A DNA stretch of 30,376 nt. It comes from Heterostelium multicystogenum. Taxonomy: Eukaryota; Evosea; Eumycetozoa; Acytosteliales; Acytosteliaceae. Below, one piece after another: positions 1-8,513 of the stretch. Within the stretch, counting starts at the first letter, position 1, and the number at the start of each line of letters is the position of its first letter. The translations under genes were made by a program, and so were the position numbers. The DNA lies in assembly GCA_003667245.1 (NCBI GenBank), contig RCNN01000266.1:1-30376 (forward strand), in the 5' to 3' direction. The notes under the pieces were generated by a model. The model did no database searches, was not told the origin of the DNA, and saw only the letters and a list, made by a program, of their open reading frames with translations.

Positions 1-586
1 ATCACTTCACAATACAAATATTTCCTTGCCTCCAATTGTGATTGAATACAATGTTTGAAGATGATTCAAACAATAACTTAAAAAGTTGATTCCAAATCCA
101 TTATTTATTAGAGTTGGAATAGAGCGATATAGATATATTCTTCCTTATCAACACAGTGGTTCTTGTTACTTCTTCATCCCATTTATAAAATCGTTTAAGT
201 TGGAATGCTTTGAGTGAAATCAAACATAGGTTATCATTTGTGGATGAACATTTAAAGAAGTGGATGATTCAATTTAACAAAAACAAGACTTTCTGATTTT
301 TATAAATGTGGTTTATTATATGGTTCTCAAATTTTCACCCAACAACAAAAAATATCTGTGTGGACTGCTCTAATTCTGGATTCGATCAAAAAATAGCATC
401 AAATACAACATTTTGGGGTGTTGAAAAAATGGTATTAGCCCATTTTGTTCCTTACTAGAAAATCATATCACTTCCAATTTTTTAAAGGAACATTTTGGAT
501 GGTTGCAGCCAATTGTTCAGCACCAATATGATTTCGGAACAAACTATAAATAAATAACATCCTATAGGAAATATCATTCATCTAAA
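1..586. other. AT-rich stretch, no assignable gene
   Basis: No frame stays open for more than a short distance. Short phrases of ordinary amino-acid composition appear on the plus strand around 355-450, so this may be the eroded end of a gene lying mostly outside the window. I do not recognise a family. Confidence 0.4.
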
Positions 587-2260
587 ATGTACAAATCTTT
601 ATTTTATTTTATCTTTATTATTATCTGTTTCAATAACTAGTTCTTTCAATATTAACTCAAGAAATAACTTGGGTTGGATATTGGGGTCAGGTATGTAATA
701 ATTCCCAAAGTAACTGGTTTACAATTATTGATATCGTTATTTGCTACCTATAGAACTCTGCCTCTGCTGGTGGAAAGCCATATCAGAACACAATTAATCC
801 AACTATTGTGATCAGTATGATGTGATTAACATTTCTTTCTTGACAACCTTTTTCAAGTGACCCACTAAAGTCCAATAAGTACCATTAAGCTTTCCTCAAT
901 TAAATCTTGCCCATTTTATGTTGGAATTTCTTTTCTGATGTAAGATTGTATTCTTTTCTTTGGTAACCGTATATGTTAATTAAATATTTTGCGCTACTAT
1001 AAGTATCCACATCTTATGAATTGTCCAGAGGTTGGAGGATGGTGTAACATCGTGCCAGTCCAAAGGGTAAAATCGTATTGTTGTCTTTGGGAGGTGCCAC
1101 TGGAGACTATAGGGTTTTTTCTCCAATGCCCAAGCTGAAGAGTATGCCAATACCTTGTTGGAAATATGTTTTTTAAAGGAAAGAACACAAACTATCCAAG
1201 ACCCTTTGGATCAGCATCATTGGATGGAATAGATCTTGACCTTGAAAATGCTGTTGGAACCCAATATTAACGGACTTTCCGTACCAAATTCAATCAACTT
1301 TCAAAGACAGGAAACAAAGAAATACTATATTTCTGCTGCACCTCAAGTAAGTTGAAGATACATCAACATACAATTCCTTCAATTAACATTGATATAGTGT
1401 GTTTATCCTGATGCTTCCATCGGTCCTTCAGCCGGTAGTGCTTTATCCTCTGGATTGCTTGATTTTATTAATATCCAATCTACAACAATTGGTGTGGTTT
1501 AGGTGGAAATAGCTTCAACTACAACACCTGGGAACATGGATACTTTCCAATTCACCAAATACTAAGATTGTTGTTGGTGCACCTGGAGATACCTATGGTG
1601 CTGGAAGTGGATATGTCTGAAATCATTAGAAACAATTATCACCCCTTTGTTGTCAAAATCAACATTTGGTGGAGTGATGGTATGGGATTGTAGTATTGCC
1701 GATGCAAATACAGCAGACACATCAAATGGTACTTTTAGTAATGCCATTTCGAACTTTATGAAAAAAGCTAATCCATCAACTGGTACATCAACAACTGGTA
1801 CACCAACCACTGGAACACCAACCACTGGAACACCAACAACTGGTACACCAACAACTGGTAAGCCAACAACCGGAACACCAACAACCGGAACACCGACAAC
1901 CGGAACACCAACAACCGGTACATCAACAACTGGTACACCACTACTGGAACATCAACCACTGATACATCAACAACTGGTACACCAACAACCGGACACCAAC
2001 TACTGATACATTCAACTACAACCTCGACTACTGATTCATCTACTACTACAACTTCGACAACTGGATCTGACGTACCAAATAATGCAAACTCCATTCAATT
2101 CTCGATTGTTATCTTAATTTTTGTAGCTTTTATCATATTTTATAATAAAACCACTATTTATTCACTCGGTATCATAAACATTAGGGAATCTCTACATTGT
2201 ATAGGGTTTTACCAAGCCTCCAATAAATGGTGGATGACAAGCAAATGTTTTTTAATGTAA
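587..2260 (+). pseudogene. GH18 chitinase-like gene, multiply frameshifted
   Basis: Plus-strand pieces in shifting frames spell a class III (GH18) chitinase. A hydrophobic leader starts at 587, then ITWVGYWGQ, an intron at about 691-753, and NSASAGGK. Further on come LLSLGGATGDYR near 1075-1130, the catalytic signature DGIDLDLE near 1220-1245, YYISAAPQ near 1325, NIQ..YNNWCG near 1470, KIVVGAPGDTYGAGSGYV near 1565 and GGVMVWDCS near 1670. This is the family order from first to last barrel strand, and the catalytic Glu is present. A Thr/Pro/Gly repeat (about 1780-1990) and a hydrophobic C-terminus (about 2095-2150, GPI-signal-like) follow. The family hydrolyses chitin, and this tail suggests a cell-surface form. 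At least five frame changes are needed, more than in the conserved genes elsewhere in the window, so a decayed copy is likely, though assembly error may contribute. The stop at 2258-2260 lies well beyond the hydrophobic tail. Confidence 0.8.
1780..1990 (+). repeat. 15-bp tandem repeat coding for Thr-Thr-Gly-Thr-Pro
   Basis: About a dozen imperfect copies of a 15-base unit (ACAACTGGTACACCA and variants using ACC, GGA or CCG) lie in tandem. In frame they encode TTGTP, a Thr/Pro-rich linker of the mucin-like type that is usually O-glycosylated in dictyostelid surface proteins. After about 1935 the units go out of frame. Confidence 0.85.
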
Positions 2261-2456
2261 TTGTACGAATATGAAATATATAAACATGATAGTTATAGAT
2301 CAAACTACTAAACTTATGATTACGAAATAAATCTGGTTGCAGAGAATACTCGATCTGTGACAACACAAAGTTTTTGATTTTGGATTTTTAAGAAAATACT
2401 ACAATGAAGTGGCGACAAATCAGATTTTTACATTTGACAGGTTCTCTCTATAAAAG

Positions 2457-4138
2457 ATGGATGAAGATATACACATGGATATTGATGAAGAGTATCAGTA
2501 CATATGCAGATACATTGAACACCAAAAGACAATCGATCAATCTTTAACCGATCAACTACTAGCAAAGTGTCTGTTATTAGTTCTTAGAAATGAAGAGCAT
2601 CTGTTGAGTGGATTATATGCAAATTGCTGGGAATCAAGCAATCAACAACGAACGAATCTACAGCTGGTTTCTAAAAAGTGGAATCTTATCAACAAAGTCA
2701 CTATGCAACAGTCTCACATTGACAAGCAATAATCTACATGCATGTGTCAGTGCTTTTCCAATCTTTTTTCAATCTGTAACTTCATTAGAGGTTATTGGTA
2801 GCGATAGCTATGCTATCTCCGAGTCTATAGGGAATCTACTCGCAAATCTAAACAACCAATACACAAAACTAACAAGTCTAGACCTTTCAATGTGCGATCT
2901 TGGACCACAAGACATCTTGTTTTATCGTTAATTCTTTGATCAAAACAATGCAAGACCCAATTTACAAAAGTAAACTTACAATCGAATCCACTTACAAACG
3001 AAGGAATAGAAGCAATCACTACGTTGTTAGAACATATGAAAAACAATAGTCAAACTAGATTTACAATGTAAATAACAATATTATTCATTGCTACATCATC
3101 TCTATTATACTGACACACACAAGCTTAACCAATAGGTTGCGAAGCTCCAGATGGACTAGAGTTACTATCATCAATAATTGGTTGCAATCATCAAAGTCTG
3201 AAGCATATAGACTGGTCATGTATGAAATATTTCAAGTGATGAGTGAGATTGTATCAGAATAATAATAATTAACAACTTCATCATCTTCGAATATGTTAAC
3301 AGATAATTCATCAGATTATAATAATATAATGTCACTAAGCAATGGAGTTAGAGTCAATGATGTTTTGGAAACATTGTTCCTTAGAGGATGTGAAATCGAT
3401 GGACCAGGTGCCTATAGTATTGGCGACACTGTCGGTATTAACCAGACATTGAGGAAATTAGACATCTCAGACAACCGATTTGGCGATGGTGCAACAATCA
3501 ATCTTGCAAAAAAACTGGAACTTAATCATTCATTGACAAACCTGGACCTTGCTGGAAATGGCTTTTCTTGTGAATCTTTCAATCAATTATTTACTGCACT
3601 ACGTTCAAATCAATCTTTAACCTATTTAAATATTTCAAGTATGTATTGACAATATTTACATGTTAATATCTGATATTAATTATCTTTTTGAATATTTTAG
3701 GAAATGATATTGGATCATTAGATCTAATTAATCTATCAGATATATTTCAGTCGAACAGGACCCTGAATACTTTGGTTATGAAGGATTGTAACCTTAAAAA
3801 CCATCATTTGGATATATTCTCAATGGCAATCCTAAAGAATAGATCAATTAAATCTATTGACTTTTCGAGTATGTCCATATTTAAATACATTTACGCTACT
3901 TTGCATACTAAGTATCTACTTCACTTGTATAGATAACCATTTTAGCAATATGCATCCTCTCATTGATATTCTTTCATTCAACAGTACTTTGGAGAGCTTA
4001 AATCTTTTTAGAAATCCTTTGGAATTCGATTCGCAGTGGATATTACTCCACTTCATTTTGAAGATTCCATTTAATTTACAAACCATCAAACAATTTATCA
4101 ATTACACAGCAATTAAATGTGACAAGGGCCTCTCATAA
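2457..4138 (+). pseudogene. Leucine-rich-repeat protein (RNI-like), frameshifted
   Basis: The N-terminus starts at 2457 and has an F-box-like segment ending LQLVSKKWN (2655-2685). Leucine-rich repeats of the ribonuclease-inhibitor type follow: LTSLDLSMCDLGPQDI (about 2868-2916), LTNEGIEAITTLLEHMKN (about 2990-3040), a C-E-A-P-D-G-L repeat after an intron at 3068-3135, LETLFLRGCEIDGPGAYSI, LRKLDISDNRFGDGA and LTNLDLAGNGFS (3366-3575). Two more introns have good GTATGT donors: 3639-3700 and 3869-3932. The last exon runs 3933-4138 to TAA. The frame changes near 2685, twice between 2915 and 2990, and again near 3225, so the 5' half is broken while 3293-4138 reads cleanly across two introns. Such LRR proteins are protein-binding scaffolds; no partner can be named. 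The gene is either a relic or is affected by base-call errors. Confidence 0.7.
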
Positions 4139-5158
4139 TTTGAATTATATAAATATCACATCAAGGACCAAACTGTCACCCGACAACTATTCGAAACTTA
4201 ACTATTTAATCAAACAATCAAAGCAAAACATTGTTATTTGTAAATAAAATAAATAAAGACTCCATCTGCCAATTAGGATTTCGAACCTTTACTTGAGTAA
4301 ACTTTTAGCATGCTACTGTTATTGAATCAAAAATATAAAACTAAGGATTTAACTCTAGAATTATAGATACATGTGTTACTCTAATGACTATCCAGTCATC
4401 CAACTTGAAAAAATTCTGTATATATCTATTTAACAAATTAGATTATAAATATTAAAGAAAACTATTAAAAGTATAGAAATTCTTAAGTGATTGTCTGGTT
4501 CTTATTTGAACTATCTCACGATTTGAATTCAACTAGCTTCAGATTGTATATTGTTTAATGATTGTATTAGGTGGGAATTAATTCTGAATATTTGCTTAGA
4601 AATGTAGCTGAAGATGTTGTTTATAAGTTTATACGTTTACAGATTCGAATAATGACGGTTGTGTAGTGCTGACAATATTGAACCATCATCGTTATTCTTG
4701 AGTGATGATACTCATCCAATGAAAGAGTAACCATTTAGCGATTTACATAGCCGAGATATAGTTAATATTATTAAAATAATATTTCTAGAACTGTTTCTCA
4801 TTAAGATTGTTAATCTTAGTTTGAGAACGAGATTCCAAAATACTTTTAACCGAGATATTCAACTATCGAAGTTTGATATTTGTAACCTCAAAATTGCAAA
4901 GAAACTTTAAATTGATTGAATTTGATTTGATCGCTGATCACAGCTCATATTTGACACCAATTTTATAAAATTATTTAGATTTTTTTAAAATCTTTGATAC
5001 AGATCTGAATTTAATCAACTTAACTGTATTCATTTTTAATCTATTATAAAATACGAGGATATAAATATGAATCGTCTAAAGTTGAACCTTAGAACTTATT
5101 ACATTCCTTAAAGTCTACAGTCACTATATCTATATATACATATATCTAATTACATACA
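4139..5158. other. Intergenic AT-rich DNA
   Basis: About 1 kb without an open frame or recognisable RNA gene. The last ~100 bases before 5159 (TATATATATACATATATC) look like a typical T/A-rich promoter and leader for the secreted-protein gene that follows. Confidence 0.5.
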
Positions 5159-5689
5159 ATGAGAATTATCATTTTAATTCTTGCAATTATTTCAATTGCT
5201 TCAGCTCAAACTTCGATTCAATTTACATCATCGACTACAACCTTCAATGTAAATGGAACATTCCTTGGTTTAGTTTCTGAGCCTACTCAATTCCGTTTCT
5301 CAAAGTATAACAATGCTATTCAACTTCAAACCAATCAAATGATTTTCAAGAACAATTTGGAAACCCCAGTTTCAGGAATCTCTTTTATCGAAGCATTATC
5401 TATTCCTTTAACCCCAAGTATTAGACCAATAAGATAGCATATGGAAATGGTATCATCCAGGTCAAACGTCCATCAGGTTATCATGACTATTTCGCAGTAT
5501 GTTTATCTTACTTTAAGATTATACACTCTCATTAATAATGTTTCTCCTCACATCTAGGCAACAAGTGTAATTACTACAACTGATTTTACAGTTTCTCTTT
5601 CAGATTTATCTTTGATTGATGTTAATCTTCAACCAGGAGAATCTTTGATTGTCAAAGAATTGAGCATGACTTGGGTCCAAGGAAATTAA
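5159..5689 (+). CDS. Small secreted protein, one intron, one frame break
   Basis: The start at 5159 opens a clean signal peptide (MRIIILILAIISIASAQ, cleavage probably after SAQ). A Thr/Asn-rich mature region continues to about residue 88. The first frame stops at 5437, but the next frame carries on at once from about 5425 (IAYGNGIIQVKRPSGYHDYF) to a donor at 5497. The intron is 5497-5557. Exon 2 (5558-5689) reads ATSVITTTDFTVSLSDLS, then NLQPGESLIVKELSMTW and a stop. Undoing a single-base change near 5420-5432 gives a protein of about 155 residues. The second half looks like a beta-rich domain. I do not recognise a family with a known function; small secreted proteins of this style are common in dictyostelids. 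Confidence 0.6.
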
Positions 5690-6113
5690 ATAAAATAGTT
5701 TACTCAACTCATAATAGATATTCAAAGTAGTTGTATTTGATTTCCCTTTAGTATACTAACACAAATTTTGCTTAATTATTGGTTGTTTTGTGATACTTTT
5801 ACCTGTATCCAAAAAATCTATCCAATCAAAAGGATAGAAACGTATGAAATAATGAATACTTTTATTTGAAATTAATGTATTTTTAGATTAATTTTGGATT
5901 AATTTACTTATCTTACCTTTTATTGGGATTAATATATCTTTGGATTTGTTATAATTATTTATTTATTAATACCGAATAAAGGTAGACGTTAGTGTATTTA
6001 TAGTTGAGGAAATTATCTAATATTTTGATTCTCTTAAAAACTCATTTCTAGGTTACTTTTTTTACATGTTCTATTATGTTTTTTTTTTGCTATAACCATA
6101 CAGATGTTTATTT

Positions 6114-6115
<2 letters not shown>
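5690..6115. other. Intergenic AT-rich DNA
   Basis: No coding signal seen. At 6088-6115 lies a short partial copy (ATAACCATACAG.TGTTTATTTA) of the repeat that recurs at 6145 and 6529. Confidence 0.4.

Positions 6116-6144
<29 letters not shown>
6116..6144. repeat. Poly-T tract of 29 bases
   Basis: Uninterrupted T29. It sits between two copies of the phrase ATAACCATACAG-TGTTTATTTA, so the tract is part of, or inserted into, the local repeat unit. Confidence 0.95.
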
Positions 6145-6277
6145 GTTATAACCATACAGTTGTTTATTTAAGGTAGGGTTTAGAAGCCTACAGATTTCTT
6201 TTTTTTTACAACCACAGGCCGGTTGTGATGACCATCATTTTATAGAGGCATGACTGCCTATTATTATTGGAGCAAGG
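6145..6277. repeat. Local direct repeat, copy A
   Basis: The order of shared blocks is TGTTTATTTAAGGTAG.GTTTAGAA.CCTAC, then AACCACAG, then ATA.AGGCATGACTGCC.ATTATTATT and AGAGCAA-like sequence. The same blocks in the same order occur at 6529-6630. Copy A is slightly longer because of extra bases after the AACCACAG block. Confidence 0.8.
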
Positions 6278-6451
6278 TGTTTTAACAGTGGACTGTTAAG
6301 TATTTCGAAGCGACAGAAGATTTTAAGAGTACACCAATGGTTTACGTAGTTGAGGGCTTCGCTTGTCAATTTACATATTCTTCATGGCGGGATGGTATCA
6401 TACAGACTTGAAAGTACATGGGTTCACTGGAAGTGTATGGGGAAAAACTGG

Positions 6452-6523
6452 AAAACCCCGGGATTCGAACCCACGACCCAAGGCGTCACAAGCAGACTAC
6501 CATACCACATCAGCTATTCTGCC
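6452..6523 (-). pseudogene. tRNA-like element (degenerate)
   Basis: The minus strand from 6523 reads GGCAGAA-TA-GCTG, a D-loop with GGTA, and later a good T-arm core, GTGGG-TTCGAAT-CCC. It lacks a proper anticodon stem: the 3' side reads CTTGGG instead of pairing with GTCTGC, although a TTGTGAC loop (GTG, His-like) can be picked out. The acceptor ends do not pair well. It is best seen as a damaged tRNA copy. A perfect 8-bp inverted repeat (CCCAAGGC at 6477-6484, GCCTTGGG at 6521-6528) crosses it and may be a rearrangement scar. Confidence 0.45.
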
Positions 6524-6528
6524 TTGGG

Positions 6529-6630
6529 CTGTTTATTTAAGGTAGTGTTTAGAATCCTACATATTTTTTGTTTAAAACCACAGCATCCTTTTATACAGGC
6601 ATGACTGCCAATTATTATTTAGAGCAACGT
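6529..6630. repeat. Local direct repeat, copy B
   Basis: Second copy of the unit at 6145-6277, offset by about 370 bases. It shares GTTTATTTAAGGTAG.GTTTAGAA, AACCACAG and CAGGCATGACTGCC. The tRNA-like element sits between the two copies and the intact tRNA-Arg just beyond copy B. Confidence 0.8.
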
Positions 6631-6683
6631 AGATGGAAATTTATTCATTTCCCGCATACGGTACATTTTACTTTTAATTTTAT

Positions 6684-6755
6684 GAGGCATGCAGGGCTTG
6701 AACCTGCGACCTATTGGTTCGTAGCCAATCGCTCTTCCAACTGAGCTAAAGCCCC
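6684..6755 (-). tRNA. tRNA-Arg(ACG)
   Basis: The minus strand from 6755 folds as a 72-nt cloverleaf. The acceptor is GGGGCTT/ATGCCTC (one G-U and one T-T mismatch), followed by TA, D-arm GCTC-AGTTGGAA-GAGC, and anticodon stem ATTGG/CCAAT with loop CTACGAA. The T-arm is GCAGG-TTCAAGC-CCTGC. The anticodon is ACG, expected to be read as ICG, which decodes CGU/CGC/CGA arginine codons. Internal A- and B-boxes are present (TAGCTCAGTTGG, GGTTCAAGCC). There is no intron, and CCA is not encoded, as usual for eukaryotes. Confidence 0.93.
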
Positions 6756-7581
6756 ATTCACAATAACCAAAATTTTCAAAATAATTTGTTTAATTTTTTG
6801 AAGAGACATTCCCTATAACAATAGTTTCTAAAGGTTAGTATCTCTCATCTTTTGAAGAGTTTAAAATGATATTTTAATGCTTCTGTCTGGAAGCAAGAAT
6901 AAGTCCACCTAGGGAAAGAGGACCCAAATTCCCAGATATCTTCCAATCCATTGAACAAATATGTAGATCATAAAAACTTAGATTTAAATCATCTCCTCAA
7001 ATGCTAATCTATCAAAATAAGCCATTCATTGAATCTTTCATTGTAAAGTTCACAGGAATTAACATATGTTGCAACTGGTACCTAATGTCATTAGATAACA
7101 CCAACTCACACTTTACAGCAATCCCATTGTTATATCACTTCATCAAGGTTGAGTTGTAAATTTCACAAACTTAGAGTGTATTCATTAAGAGGTTTGTGCT
7201 TGTTGAAAACAGATAATACCTTTAGAGGTGAATCGAATTTAAGTGAAAATATGTCTCCAAATCCAGAAATATTGAAATCAAGGAAGAATCTTCTCTTGAA
7301 TCTAAACAAATGAATCTAATAAATAAATCAATAAAAAAACAAAATACTTAAAAATACAAATTATTACTTGTTAGAAAATCAATATGTAAATATTTAGAAA
7401 GTTGTATTTTTTCTGCTAATAAATTAACTCGAAATTGTTGGATCCCTCATTACTGAAAAAACAATTAAATCTATATTAAATTTCTTGTGTTGAATTTCAG
7501 ATATTTCAAAGATTCATTACTATTTATTCTTAAATATTATTGATAATAATTTAAATCGAAAATATAGTGGTATGAAGTGAT
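6756..7581. other. Intergenic AT-rich DNA with one small hairpin candidate
   Basis: No open frame of note. A possible small non-coding RNA is described separately at 7102-7156; otherwise nothing recognisable is seen. Confidence 0.4.
7102..7156 (+). ncRNA. Candidate class I-like small RNA (speculative)
   Basis: The 55-nt segment has ends that pair perfectly over 7 bp (CAACTCA / TGAGTTG). Close to the 5' stem lies CTTTACAGCAA, one base away from the CCUUACAGCAA motif I recall for dictyostelid class I RNAs (42-65 nt, end-to-end stem, motif next to the 5' stem). I see no upstream DUSE-like element. A chance match is quite possible: another near-match occurs inside a coding region of this window. 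Confidence 0.2.
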
Positions 7582-8075
7582 TTAAATCAACAATGGGGCG
7601 ATTGCCAAAGTACCAATAAGACCCATAGAGAAGGCAGCCATACTGGCTGAATTTCCAGTCTCACATTTGAGGGTAGTACCAGCTGAACAGGATCCACAGG
7701 ATTCTGTAATTGCAATACCTCCTAATGAGTCTTGACAGGCTTCCATTGAAGCGTAGACATATCCAGAAACTGTACCGTCGGTCATGCTGAGGTAATAAGC
7801 TCTAACAATTGGGATTCCATTGCAAATATCTTTGAAAGTACTAATTTTAAAATATAATAATTAGTAATTAAATTAAATTGTAAAAAGGTAAAAACAAAGT
7901 TGAATGTAATACATACTAGCAAGTATTTGATGGAACAATGACACATTTTTCAGAAACCTGAAGCTCCACATTCTGAGATAACATTGTTGGAACAGACACC
8001 ACAAAGCTTTACAGTATTGGCAGAAGCAAGGGCTACGAATGACAAGATAACGAGGATAGAAATAATTTTGTTCAT
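7582..8075 (-). CDS. Small secreted Cys-rich protein, probably GPI-anchored
   Basis: The minus strand start at 8075 gives a signal peptide MNKIISILVILSFVALASA. A Cys-rich domain follows (LCGVCSNNVISECGAS, EKCVIVPSNTC), then an intron at 7841-7916 (GTATGT...TTAG). Exon 2 reads YTFKDICNGIPIVRAYYLS and continues through MEACQDSLGGIAITESCGSC to a hydrophobic C-terminal tail (SMGLIGTLAIAPLLI) after a small-residue stretch GNSAS. That is the layout of a GPI-anchored surface protein of about 138 residues. The frame slips by one base at 7954-7956 (an AAA run on the plus strand); joining the two frames gives an uninterrupted Cys-rich domain. Many similar small Cys-rich proteins exist in dictyostelids; I cannot name a function. 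Intron phase and the total length of 3n+1 both fit one inserted base. Confidence 0.7.
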
Positions 8076-8513
8076 TTTTAGTTGATTTAATAGAATGATT
8101 AATATTTTTATATATATTAAGTTGATGTTGTTTGAATGATTTAGGTAAATAGTCCATGGACCCTATTTATAACAATATTTGGTTGAGGGATGAAGTATCT
8201 TTTTTTTTAAGACTTGTCCCTCATTTCCATTTATTTATTATTTATCAAAAATCCAGTCCCTCAAATCGCATCCTTCAAGACAAAGAAATTTTTTCGTTTT
8301 GTACGAAAAAAATGTGGAATGGTTTTTTTAAAATGGAGCTGGAACTTGTTAATGAATTTCTTTTGAGGAACAAAACCAGAGAAGGATGACAAAGATTTAC
8401 AAACTCTATATTCTGATAATATATATATTTTTGGGTCTTGTTTTCTGAGCAAATGTAGAAACAGAATTGTGTAAAAGATTAAAGAGTAATATTTTATTGG
8501 TTTGGAACATCTA
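8076..8513. other. Intergenic region between two minus-strand genes
   Basis: Contains the upstream region of the Cys-rich gene (AT-rich, with TATATATATTAA just before the start) and the 3' flank of the FNIP gene. A perfect 8-bp inverted repeat with a 7-base loop (TTTTTTCG / CGAAAAAA) lies at 8289-8311; its role is unknown. Confidence 0.4.

Noticed and set aside
1768..2094. Minus-strand open frames across the 15-bp repeat
   Set aside because: Tandem repeats whose length is a multiple of three stay open in several frames; the plus-strand TTGTP reading fits the chitinase context.
4260..4330. tRNA-like T-arm phrase (GGATTTCGAACC)
   Set aside because: The loop has the wrong length, and no D-arm, anticodon arm or acceptor pairing could be found.
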